A stretch of 64,000 nt of DNA from the NCBI RefSeq assembly GCF_028307215.1, contig NZ_JAQMHV010000011.1, forward strand, positions 1 to 64,000, in the 5' to 3' direction. Position numbers and translations under genes: made by a program. Numbering within the stretch: the stretch's first letter is position 1; every line of letters begins with the position of its first letter. The notes under the pieces are model-generated. The model was not told where the DNA came from and made no database searches. It was given only the letters and a program-made list of their open reading frames with translations. The DNA comes from Falsirhodobacter sp. 20TX0035 (GTDB lineage Bacteria > Pseudomonadota > Alphaproteobacteria > Rhodobacterales > Rhodobacteraceae). This document shows, piece after piece, positions 27,168 to 34,166 of this stretch.

Positions 27168-27625
27168 CGGGCGGCGTCATCCTCGGATTCGGTGTCGGAC
27201 AGCGCTTCGGTCCGGCGGCGGGCGGCGGCGTCCGTCCGGTCCGCCAGCGTGCCGATGGCGGCGTGGCGGCGGGCGGCGCGGTGCAGGACGTCTTCGGCTT
27301 CGCGCTGCTGTTCGTGGGCATGAGTAAAGGCGGCGGCGGCTTCGGCCAGCCCCCGCGTCAGCCCGTCGCGGCCCTGCGCCGCGTGCTGGGCGCGGGCTTC
27401 CGCCTCCAGCAGATCCGCGTGGGAAAAGCCGCGGGACAGAAGCGCGTCATGGGCCATGGCGTCGCGCGCGGCCTCGGCCTCGTCATGGGCCCGGATGGCG
27501 TTGCGGGCGCGGGCCTCGGCGGCGGCGGCGGCGGCGGCACGGGCGCGCGCCCCGGCGGCGGCAGCTTCGGCGCGGCGTTCGCGCAGGGCCCGCAGCGCGC
27601 GCAAGCGGTCAAGGTCGCTGGTCAT
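27164..27625 (-). CDS. sctO: type III secretion stalk protein SctO
   Basis: The 153-residue protein is almost entirely helical and rich in Ala, Arg and Glu (LRALRERRAEAAAAGARARA near the start), as expected for the FliJ/YscO central stalk of the export ATPase. Sequence similarity in this family is poor, so the call rests on size, coiled-coil composition and position between sctN and sctQ. Both ends overlap neighbouring genes by four bases. It would couple ATP hydrolysis by SctN to the SctV gate. Confidence 0.82.
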   Translation of the reverse strand: MTSDLDRLRALRALRERRAEAAAAGARARAAAAAAAEARARNAIRAHDEAEAARDAMAHDALLSRGFSHADLLEAEARAQHAAQGRDGLTRGLAEAAAAFTHAHEQQREAEDVLHRAARRHAAIGTLADRTDAAARRRTEALSDTESEDDAAR

Positions 27626-28935
27626 GCGCAGATCTCCTCCATCCGGGCGACCGCTTCGGCGATGCTGCCTTCGGGCGCGGCCTGCCGTAGAAACGCCTCG
27701 ATCGCGGGCTGTCGGGCGATGGCCGCGTCGATCGCAGGGTCGCTTCCGGCGGCGTATTCGCCGATCCGCAGCAGCAGCTTCACCTCCTCATGCGCGGCAA
27801 GGCTTTCGCGGAGGATCGAGGCCAGTTCGCGGTGACGCGGAGAGGCCACGGCGTTCATCAGCCGGCTGCGGCTTTGCAGGATGTCGATGGCGGGGAAGAT
27901 GCCGCGCTGCGCCTGTTCGGCAGACAGCACCACATGGCCGTCCAGGATCGACATCACCTCCTCGGCCACCGGATCAAGGCCCGCATCCCCTTCGGTCAGC
28001 ACGGTGTAAAGCCCGGTGATCGACCCGCCGCGGCCCGGGCCCGCCCGCTCCAGAAGCCGCGGCAACGCGGAGAAGAACGACGGCGGAAAGCCCCGGCGGG
28101 TGGGCGGTTCGCCCGCGGCCAACCCGATCTCGCGCTGGGCGCGGGCAAAGCGCGTGACGGAATCGATCAGCAGCAGCACGTTGCGCCCGCGGTCGCGGAA
28201 ATACTCGGCCACGGTGGTGGCGGCATGGGCGGCCTTCGCCCGCTCGATCGCCGGCCGGTCCGAGGTGGCGACGACCGCCACCGTGCGCGCCCGCGCGTCG
28301 GGGGGGATGTGGCCCTCCAGCAGCTCGCGTACCTCGCGCCCCCGTTCGCCCACAAGGCCAAGAACGACGACATCCGCCTCCGTTCCCGCGATGATGGAGG
28401 ACAGGAGCGAGGATTTCCCCACCCCCGGCCCGCCGAAGATGCCGACGCGCTGCCCCCGCGCCACCGTCAGAAGCCCGTCGATGGCGCGCAGACCCAGCGC
28501 CAGCGGCTGGCGGATCACATCGCGCGACAGGGCGGGCGGCGGGTCGGCCAGCACAGGGCGAAGATCGCCCATAAGGGGCGCCCCGCCATCCAGCGGCCGC
28601 CCCATCGGGTCGATGACCCGGCCCAGAAGCGCCTCGCCCACGGGGATGTGCAGGCTTCGGCCCGTGGGCACCACCTCGCACCGGGCGGACAGGCCCTGAA
28701 GGTCGCCCACCGCCGTCAGCACGGCGCGGTCGTCCTGAAAGCCGATGACCTCGGCCGGAACCAGCCGCCCGCTGGCGGGATCGCGCAGCTGGCACAGCTC
28801 GCCGATGCGGGCGGCCGGAAGGCTCGCATGCACGATGATCCCGCGGATTTCGCGGATGCGGCCGCGAACGGGGCGGGGGTCGGCGGCGGCGGCGGCGCCC
28901 GCCAGCCGCGGCAGGATCGCGTCCAGGTCACGCAT
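27622..28935 (-). CDS. sctN: type III secretion ATPase SctN
   Basis: The 437-residue ATPase has a Walker A motif GGPGVGKSS near residue 168, the Walker B stretch NVLLLIDSVTRFARAQRE with AGEPPTRRGFPPSFFS following, and the export-ATPase signature SAEQAQRGIFPAIDILQSRS. It is closer in style to injectisome SctN than to F1-beta. The start at 28935 is placed inside the end of sctL; a longer reading to 28971 adds an unrelated Arg/Cys-rich stretch. The enzyme forms a hexamer under the export gate and unfolds substrates and strips chaperones. Confidence 0.95.
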   Translation of the reverse strand: MRDLDAILPRLAGAAAAADPRPVRGRIREIRGIIVHASLPAARIGELCQLRDPASGRLVPAEVIGFQDDRAVLTAVGDLQGLSARCEVVPTGRSLHIPVGEALLGRVIDPMGRPLDGGAPLMGDLRPVLADPPPALSRDVIRQPLALGLRAIDGLLTVARGQRVGIFGGPGVGKSSLLSSIIAGTEADVVVLGLVGERGREVRELLEGHIPPDARARTVAVVATSDRPAIERAKAAHAATTVAEYFRDRGRNVLLLIDSVTRFARAQREIGLAAGEPPTRRGFPPSFFSALPRLLERAGPGRGGSITGLYTVLTEGDAGLDPVAEEVMSILDGHVVLSAEQAQRGIFPAIDILQSRSRLMNAVASPRHRELASILRESLAAHEEVKLLLRIGEYAAGSDPAIDAAIARQPAIEAFLRQAAPEGSIAEAVARMEEICA

Positions 28936-29497
28936 CGGGCGCGGCCCCCATCGCCGCGCGCAGAACGGCAAGCTGCGCGTCCAGGCTGATGTCGATGCTG
29001 CTGAGTGGGCTGGTCAGGATGCATTGCCGCCCGGTCAGCAGGCGGTCGCCCACCACCCGCAGCGTCGGCAGGTCGATCCGTGCCTCCACCTCGGCCACAA
29101 GGGGCAGGGGCACCGACAGCGTGATCTCCCCTTCGGCGCGGAAGCTGGCAACGGCGCGGCGGGTGGCGGCGGCGACCGCCTCCGCATCCTCCAGCCCGTC
29201 CAGCAGCGTGCGGAGGATAGAGGTGACGAGGTCGGCCACCCCCGGCTCGATCCCCGCAAGATAGCGATCGACGCCGGCATGGGTGGTCAGCAGCAGGCCC
29301 GCGGCCTCGGCTTCCCCTGCCGCGCGACCCTCGGCATGGCCTTGGGCGCGGGCAGCGGCGACCTCGGCCTCAGCCGTGGCGCGGATAGACTCCGCCTTGG
29401 CGCGCGCACGTTCCAGAAAAACGAATCCGTTCTGCCACGCCTCGGCTTCGGCCGGGCGAAGAATGCGGGACAGGGGGCGGTCGGGCAGGTCGGTCAT
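28928..29497 (-). CDS. sctL: type III secretion stator protein SctL
   Basis: The 189-residue protein starts LPDRPLSRILRPAEAEAW, has a long charged helix (RAKAESIRATAEAEVAAARA, about residues 30-65) and a C-terminal domain like the V/F-type ATPase delta/E subunits (LRVVGDRLLTGRQCILTSPL). This is the usual FliH/YscL layout, linking SctN to the SctQ ring. An in-frame TTG lies one codon upstream, but the ATG at 29497 overlapping the sctK stop (TGATG) fits the coupling seen throughout this arm. Confidence 0.87.
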   Translation of the reverse strand: MTDLPDRPLSRILRPAEAEAWQNGFVFLERARAKAESIRATAEAEVAAARAQGHAEGRAAGEAEAAGLLLTTHAGVDRYLAGIEPGVADLVTSILRTLLDGLEDAEAVAAATRRAVASFRAEGEITLSVPLPLVAEVEARIDLPTLRVVGDRLLTGRQCILTSPLSSIDISLDAQLAVLRAAMGAAPDA

Positions 29498-30018
29498 CAA
29501 GCCTCCGCCAGCCGGCGCAGAATGGCGGGGCCGTGGGTGCGCGTCACCTCATCGCCCGGTGGCAGGTTGTCGGGCCATGCCAGCGCGGCATGATCGCGCA
29601 GGGCGGGCGGCAGGGTGTCCAGCCACGCCGACAGGCAGGCGGTGCCGTCGGCCGCAATCCGCTCCGGCTCGGCCAGATCGGTGCGGTCGGGGGAAAGGTC
29701 CAGATGCCGGCGCGCGTCCGTCAGCGCCCCTTCTCCGAACCGCGCGGCGAGGGCGGCGATGACGGGGCCGCGGATCTCGCGCAGAAGGGCGCGGGCGTGC
29801 AGGACGACACCGGCGCGCAGGGCCAGCGTCTCCAGCCCCTCGCGGCCCATCGCCAGAAGGGCGCGGTCGGCGGGATCGGCACCGTCCAGCGGATCGGGAC
29901 CGGCCATGGCGGCGATGCGGTCCGCAAAGCGTGGCTCGGCCCGAAGGCGCGCGGCGACGGCGTCGGGCAAGGGCGGGTCGAACAGCAGGCGCAGGCGGGA
30001 CGGGTGGATCGCGGTCAA
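29497..30018 (-). CDS. sctK: type III secretion accessory protein SctK (YscK/NolU-like)
   Basis: The 173-residue protein lies exactly where nolU/sctK sits in rhizobial and Ysc systems, between sctJ and sctL. Recognisable features are few: a HPSRLRLLFDPPLPD opening and a central helical part (LRAGVVLHARALLREIRGPV). The start is decided by a strong GGAGG seven bases before a TTG at 30018, whose bases overlap the sctJ stop (TTGA). The upstream extension in the same frame is antisense-like and has no ribosome site. SctK attaches the sorting platform to the inner ring. Confidence 0.72.
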   Translation of the reverse strand: MTAIHPSRLRLLFDPPLPDAVAARLRAEPRFADRIAAMAGPDPLDGADPADRALLAMGREGLETLALRAGVVLHARALLREIRGPVIAALAARFGEGALTDARRHLDLSPDRTDLAEPERIAADGTACLSAWLDTLPPALRDHAALAWPDNLPPGDEVTRTHGPAILRRLAEA

Positions 30019-30782
30019 TCCAGCACCTCCAGCCGGTAGTTGCGGACCTGCGTCCTGCGCCGCCAGAGGACAAAGGCCAGAAGCCCCGCCAGTGCCACGC
30101 AAGCCCCGGCCAGCACCGCCAGAATGGTCACGGCGCGGGCATAGCTCGTCTCCAGCACCCAGACGCCCAGAAGCTGCACCATCGGCTGGGTGCGCGCGTC
30201 CGTCCGGGGCGGGGGCGCGGCCACCGTGACAACCGACACCGCATCATAGGTCAGCCCCGCGATGCCATTGGCCACCAGCGTCTTGATGCGCGGGATCAGC
30301 GCCGCGGCGTCCAGCCCCGCCTCGTGCCGCACGAAGACCGAGGCCGAGGAAGGCTGAAGATCGCTGCGCAGCGGATCGTTGTCGGGCAGCACGATGTGGA
30401 CGCGGGCCGACAGGATGCCGTCGATCTCCGACACCGTGCGCGACAGCTCCTCGGACAGGGCGTAAAGCATGCGCGCGCGTTCCTGCGTGGGGGTGGACAC
30501 CAGCCCTTCCTGCTTGAACACCTCGCCCATGGAGGCGAACTTCTGCCGCGGCAGGCCCGCCTCCTCCAGCAGGGCCACGGCTTGGGGGAAGCGCGCCTCG
30601 TCCACCGTCACCGTCATCTGGCCGTCTTCCTGACGGATACGGCGGGCGGGAATGCCTTCCTGTCCCAGCGTGGCGACGATCAGGTTCGCCTCATGCTCGT
30701 CCAGGTTGGTGTAAAGATCCTCCTTGCAGCCGGCCAGCGTCAGAAGGGCGGTCAGCGCTAGAAGGCAAAGGCGATGTTTCAT
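30015..30782 (-). CDS. sctJ: type III secretion inner-ring lipoprotein SctJ
   Basis: The 255-residue protein has a lipoprotein signal (CLLALTALLTLAGC, cysteine at residue 19) followed by KEDLYTNLDEHEANLIVATL. It also has the YscJ/FliF ring motif VSTPTQERARMLYALSEELS and VSEIDGILSARVHIVLP. A C-terminal membrane helix follows (AVTILAVLAGACVALAGLLA), then a basic tail. It builds the inner-membrane ring of the injectisome with SctD. Both ends overlap neighbours, so it is transcribed and translated with sctI and sctK. Confidence 0.95.
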   Translation of the reverse strand: MKHRLCLLALTALLTLAGCKEDLYTNLDEHEANLIVATLGQEGIPARRIRQEDGQMTVTVDEARFPQAVALLEEAGLPRQKFASMGEVFKQEGLVSTPTQERARMLYALSEELSRTVSEIDGILSARVHIVLPDNDPLRSDLQPSSASVFVRHEAGLDAAALIPRIKTLVANGIAGLTYDAVSVVTVAAPPPRTDARTQPMVQLLGVWVLETSYARAVTILAVLAGACVALAGLLAFVLWRRRTQVRNYRLEVLD

Positions 30783-31207
30783 TGGCCGCGCAGCAACGTG
30801 TTGGCCGCACCGGCAACCTGCGTGGCGCCGCGCACCACCAGCTGCGTTTCGATCGCGTGGTCGAACATCATGCCCAGCGATTCGATCGCCCGGTCCATCT
30901 GGCTGCCGTCCACCGGCGCCTTCTGCGGCGGCGCGGGCATCGCCCCGGGGTCAGACGAGAGGCTGACCAGCGACGATCCCGGTGCCTCGGGCACGCCGCC
31001 CGTCAGCCGTCCGGCCCGTTCGGCCAGCGACGTGCTGCGTTCGGCATACCCTTGCAACCCCTGCATCACCTCGGAGCCGAGCTGGCCGGGGCTTGCGCTT
31101 TCGGGCAGGCCCTTGGCATGGGCCGCGGCGTGTTCGAACAGGTTCTGCGCGTTGGCCTGTCCGTCAACCTGAATGGGTGCGGCGGCGGCCGCGGCGTCGA
31201 TGCTCAT
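30779..31207 (-). CDS. sctI: type III secretion inner-rod protein SctI (NolB-like)
   Basis: The 142-residue protein has a disordered N-terminal two-thirds and a helical C-terminus, MDRAIESLGMMFDHAIETQL, then VVRGATQVAGAANTLLRGQ. This matches the rod-forming end of YscI/NolB proteins (Q-xLVxKGT-pattern and a terminal TLL-basic motif). It would form the rod connecting the export gate to the needle and is itself a substrate. GGAGAA precedes the ATG. The position between the 70-residue gene and sctJ matches nolB in rhizobial loci. Confidence 0.83.
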   Translation of the reverse strand: MSIDAAAAAAPIQVDGQANAQNLFEHAAAHAKGLPESASPGQLGSEVMQGLQGYAERSTSLAERAGRLTGGVPEAPGSSLVSLSSDPGAMPAPPQKAPVDGSQMDRAIESLGMMFDHAIETQLVVRGATQVAGAANTLLRGQ

Positions 31208-31256
31208 GGTGTTCTCCGGGCTGGGATGCGGGGGGCGCCGGCCCCCCGCCTCGGGA

Positions 31257-31469
31257 TCATTCGTCCGACATCGCCTCGTTCAGGATGTCGTTGGCGCGCG
31301 GCATGATGATCATCTGCCCGCCGATGGAGATGGCGCCGGAGACCATCATCTCCTCCAGCTCCGGCGTCATGCCGCCGTTCTGGGCGTTGTCGACTGCGGC
31401 GTTGAACTGCGCCTCGTCATTGGTGGCCGGGGTGGTGGAGTCGCTGCCGCTGATCGGGGTGGTCGCCAT
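31257..31469 (-). CDS. small T3SS-locus protein, candidate needle subunit or other early substrate
   Basis: The 70-residue protein has a Ser/Thr-rich start (ATTPISGSDSTTPATNDEAQ) without a signal peptide and an amphipathic remainder (MMVSGAISIGGQMIIMPRAN, then DILNEAMSDE). A strong GAAGGAGAG ribosome site precedes the ATG, implying high expression. It sits between the secretin N-domain gene and sctI. Its size, about 7 kDa, fits needle subunits such as NopA or YscF. I cannot see the classic needle motifs, so SctF is only a candidate identity; the 54-residue protein at 32316 is the other. Confidence 0.6.
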   Translation of the reverse strand: MATTPISGSDSTTPATNDEAQFNAAVDNAQNGGMTPELEEMMVSGAISIGGQMIIMPRANDILNEAMSDE

Positions 31470-31481
31470 GGTGTCTCTCCT

Positions 31482-32102
31482 TCAGGGTTGGGGGTCGTCT
31501 TGGGTGGTCAGGGTGGCCACATCCTCCACGCCCTTGCCGCCGCGATAGACGCGGACGCGCGGATCGTCGCCGACGGGGCCTTCGGCGGGCTGCATGTCGC
31601 GCACGAACGCCTCCACCATCGCGACATAGGCGGGCGGGCCGGACACGAGGATCATGCGCCCGTCCTCCGATCCGCGCAGGCCAAATCGCGGATCGGCAAG
31701 GCCCATCCCCTCCATCTCGCGCGTGACGGCGGCGCCGGTCATTCGGCCGGAGGACAGGGTGCGGGTGGCGTATTCGGATGCGGCACTGACGTTCAGCACG
31801 GCGCCGTCGTAATACCAGACAAGGCCGTTGGCGTTCGCAATGGCGTCCAGGAAGCCGACGGCGTTCGGCGCCTCGATCCGCCCGTGCACGCGGCCCTTCA
31901 CGCCGTCCGTCAGCGCCACGGCCACGCCCATGTTCCGGCCGAATTCGGTCAGCGCGGTGCGGATGTCCTGATCCAGCACGACATAGTCGTAGGGCAGCCC
32001 GGCCCAGGGCGGGATAGCGGCGGCGGCCGGCGACAGCCCCGCCGCGCACAGCGCGCAGGCCAGGGCCGACAGCCGGAAGGAGAAGGGTGGCCACAAGGTC
32101 AT
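31482..32102 (-). CDS. sctC1: secretin N-domain protein SctC1 (RhcC1-like)
   Basis: The 206-residue exported protein has a signal peptide ending SPAAAA. Its domain resembles the N0 and N1 modules of T3SS secretins: YDYVVLDQDIRTALTEFGRN, MGVAVALTDGVKGRVHG, NAVGFLDAIANANGLVWYYD and RMILVSGPPAYVAMVEAFVR. The pore-forming secretin domain is absent; a separate full secretin is encoded at 36305. Splitting the secretin into two genes is the arrangement of rhizobial rhcC1/rhcC2. It begins the leftward arm (AAGGGGG ribosome site) and is divergent from the 54-residue gene. Confidence 0.82.
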   Translation of the reverse strand: MTLWPPFSFRLSALACALCAAGLSPAAAAIPPWAGLPYDYVVLDQDIRTALTEFGRNMGVAVALTDGVKGRVHGRIEAPNAVGFLDAIANANGLVWYYDGAVLNVSAASEYATRTLSSGRMTGAAVTREMEGMGLADPRFGLRGSEDGRMILVSGPPAYVAMVEAFVRDMQPAEGPVGDDPRVRVYRGGKGVEDVATLTTQDDPQP

Positions 32103-32315
32103 GGTCCCCCTTCAACACCGAAATTTGCACGAAATTATGACAGGTTAACCTTTTTGCAGGTTTCCGCCGACAGCCCGGAAACTGTCGCAGGGATGTTACA
32201 GTTAACGGGTTGTTTAGCATCCGACGACTGCGAAAACGCGTGGTTCGTCCGGGCTTCCGGCCAAAAGGCCCCGCCCTCAACGCAGTACGACCGAACCGAA
32301 TCAAGGAGTTTCCCC
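32103..32315. promoter_or_regulatory. divergent promoter region of the T3SS arms
   Basis: These 213 bases separate the leftward arm (sctC1) from the rightward arm and are distinctly AT-richer than the surroundings. The palindrome GGTTAACC lies at 32143-32150 and a second GTTAAC at 32201-32206. On the minus strand CATAAT follows the first palindrome and could be a -10 for sctC1. On the plus strand GTCGC (32184-32188) stands 12 bases before the second GTTAAC, resembling the spacing upstream of the gene at 24058. A common activator or alternative sigma factor could use these elements; no match to a known tts or hrp box was apparent. Confidence 0.5.
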
Positions 32316-32480
32316 ATGGCCGACGCCGTCACCCCCACGACCTCCAGCAGCTCCGACGCCGCGATCGCGAAGATGGAGGCCGCGTTCGACGCCGCCATCG
32401 AGAAATCGGCAAAGATCACCGAGATCACGACCGAGAAGAAGACCGAGCTCGACGCCACGAAACAGCGTCCGCAGAACTGA
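32316..32480 (+). CDS. 54-residue T3SS-locus protein with conserved KQRPQN tail
   Basis: This tiny protein consists of a Ser/Thr-rich leader (ADAVTPTTSSSS) and a 40-residue helix-forming tail (AKMEAAFDAAIEKSAKITEI, then TTEKKTELDATKQRPQN). The tail matches the last 40 residues of the 154-residue protein at 24058 at 31 positions. AAGGAG upstream of the ATG indicates good translation. First gene of the rightward arm, before sctD. Its size, helicity and lack of a signal peptide suggest a secreted structural piece such as a needle or filament subunit; SctI's end (MFDHAIE) shows a faint resemblance. No known family recognised. Confidence 0.7.
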   Translation: MADAVTPTTSSSSDAAIAKMEAAFDAAIEKSAKITEITTEKKTELDATKQRPQN

Positions 32481-32546
32481 TCCTTCAGGCGCAGGCGGGC
32501 TTCGGTTCCGCCTGCGCCGACCCCGTGACATTCCAAGGTGTCCCCC

Positions 32547-33443
32547 ATGATGACCCCCGCAACCGCCGCCCCGACCCGTCTGCCGCTGCCCGCGGCACCC
32601 GGCGGGCTGATCCTGTCGGTGCTGGGCGGTCTGCATCAGGGGGTGGACGCCGCCATCGCGCCCGAAGGCTGCACCATCGGCGCTGCAAGCCATTGCGACG
32701 TGGTGCTGGCCGATCCGCGCGTAGCCCCCGACCACCTGCGCCTGCGCTTCTATGGCCGCCAGGTGGCCATTGACGCCATCGGCGGCGAGGTCGGGATCGA
32801 GGGGCGCGAGCCCGTGCCCCAAGGCCATGGCTGCCGCACCCTTCTTCCCGTGACGCTGACTCTGGGCGAGGCGCGCCTTCAGATCCGCCGCGACACCCGG
32901 CCCGCCGGGCTTCTGGCCCGCTGGCTGCCCATTGGCGGGTTGACGCTGGCGGGCGTGGTCGGCGTGATCCTTCTGTCCTCGCAATCCTCGGGCGCGCCCG
33001 AACGCCCCATGGCCCATTCCCTGCCGCCCGTGCCCCCTGTGACAGCCCCGGCCGACAGCCCCGTTCCCGACGCGCTGCGCGCCCAACTGGCCGAGGCCGG
33101 CCTTCCCGGCCTGACCGTCACCGGATCGGGCAGCCATGTCGAAGTGCATGGCGCTCTGGCCGAAGCCGACCGCCCGGGCTGGCAGGAGGTGCAGCGCTGG
33201 TTCGACCGCACCTATGGCGCGCGCTACGTCCTGACCAGCCGCGTGACCGCCGCCGCCCCCGCCGCGACGCCCGACTTCTCGTTCCAGGCGGTGTGGTTCG
33301 GCGCGGACCCCTACGTGATCGACGCGCGGGGAGAGCGCCGCTATCCCGGCGCCTCGCTTCAGGACGGCTGGATGCTGAAGACGATCGAGCCCGGCCGCAT
33401 CACCGTTTCGCGCAATGGCACGGACTTCGCGCTGACCCTATGA
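32547..33443 (+). CDS. sctD: type III secretion inner-ring protein SctD (Y4yQ-like)
   Basis: The 298-residue protein has an N-terminal FHA-like cytoplasmic domain (APEGCTIGAASHCDVVLADP, then DHLRLRFYGRQVAIDAIGG, about residues 40-85). One membrane helix follows near residue 135 (WLPIGGLTLAGVVGVILL), and then a periplasmic part with a ring-building-like module (LTVTGSGSHVEVHGALAEAD). This is the SctD layout, though shorter than Ysc homologues, as in rhizobial Y4yQ. It forms the outer of the two inner-membrane rings with SctJ. Two tandem ATGs occur at 32547 and 32550. Confidence 0.82.
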   Translation: MMTPATAAPTRLPLPAAPGGLILSVLGGLHQGVDAAIAPEGCTIGAASHCDVVLADPRVAPDHLRLRFYGRQVAIDAIGGEVGIEGREPVPQGHGCRTLLPVTLTLGEARLQIRRDTRPAGLLARWLPIGGLTLAGVVGVILLSSQSSGAPERPMAHSLPPVPPVTAPADSPVPDALRAQLAEAGLPGLTVTGSGSHVEVHGALAEADRPGWQEVQRWFDRTYGARYVLTSRVTAAAPAATPDFSFQAVWFGADPYVIDARGERRYPGASLQDGWMLKTIEPGRITVSRNGTDFALTL

Positions 33444-33459
33444 CCACCAGACTTTCCGC

Positions 33460-33834
33460 ATGAGCCGGATTTCCCGTCACGGCCCCGTCGAGCGGCATCG
33501 CCTTGACAGCGCCCTCGTTTCCGCGGGGCAGGGCGCAGATCCGGTCACGCGCGCCCAGATCGCCACCTTCGAAAGCATCCTGCGCCAGCGCCGGCGGACC
33601 ACCTCCGGTCGTTCGCTGCGGGACGAGATCGAGGCCCTGACCATGCCAGAGGTCGGCGATCCCGGCATCTTCGCCTCGGGCCGCATGACGGACCTGCTGG
33701 CCCATGTGATCGGAGAAATCCTGCCCCGGCTGGACATGACCGAGGACGTGCTGGCCATCACCCAAGCGATGCTGGAGGAGGAGATCGCGAACCAGCGCGA
33801 GATCCAGGACCGCATCGGCGAAGGCACCCCATGA
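33460..33834 (+). CDS. sctX: probable SctX (YscX-like early secreted component)
   Basis: The 124-residue protein starts MSRI like YscX and has a similar length and composition. A basic linker with SLRDEIEAL and DPGIFASGRMTDLL could correspond to the conserved region before the C-terminal helices, which end LEEEIANQREIQDRI. Direct similarity is faint. The main support is order: in Yersinia yscX and yscY immediately precede yscV, and here this gene and a YscY-like TPR gene precede sctV with ATGA overlaps. YscX is exported early and binds YscY and SctV. Another T3SS accessory role cannot be excluded. Confidence 0.6.
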   Translation: MSRISRHGPVERHRLDSALVSAGQGADPVTRAQIATFESILRQRRRTTSGRSLRDEIEALTMPEVGDPGIFASGRMTDLLAHVIGEILPRLDMTEDVLAITQAMLEEEIANQREIQDRIGEGTP

Positions 33835-34166
33835 GCGGCAAGCGCACCGATTCGGCCGATCTCCTCCATTCGCTGGGCTATCTTTACCTGCGCGCCGGGC
33901 AGGGGCGGCGGGCGCTGGTCCTTCTGCTTCTGGCCAACCAGATGGAGCCGGACAGCGGCGGCATCCTGCGCACCCTGACGGCGGCCCTGATCGAGAACGG
34001 ATCCTCGCAGCGCGCGCTGTCGGCGCTGGACCGGCTGGCGGAACTGGAACCCGATCACGGGCAGGCCGCGCTTCTGCTGCGCGCCCGCGCCCTGTGGATG
34101 CTGGGAAGCGAGGACGAGGCGCGGCGCTGCTTCAACGACTACGTGGCCACGCGGGGCGCGGCATGA
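33831..34166 (+). CDS. sctY: probable SctY (YscY-like TPR chaperone)
   Basis: The 111-residue protein is built from about three TPR-like helical hairpins: LLHSLGYLYLRAGQGRRALV, LLLLANQMEPDSGG, ALSALDRLAELEPDHGQAAL, and WMLGSEDEARRCFNDYV. YscY, the chaperone of YscX, is 114 residues with the same pattern and lies directly before yscV. Here too the gene follows the YscX-like gene with a four-base overlap and overlaps sctV. It would keep SctX soluble and dock it on SctV. Rhizobial loci carry a TPR gene (y4yS) in this neighbourhood as well. Confidence 0.7.
   Translation: MSGKRTDSADLLHSLGYLYLRAGQGRRALVLLLLANQMEPDSGGILRTLTAALIENGSSQRALSALDRLAELEPDHGQAALLLRARALWMLGSEDEARRCFNDYVATRGAA

Noticed and set aside
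24523-30782. A flagellar export operon
   Set aside because: The SctJ lipoprotein, SctI, SctK, secretin, SctD and NopX-like genes identify an injectisome; no hook, rod, flagellin or FlhF genes occur.
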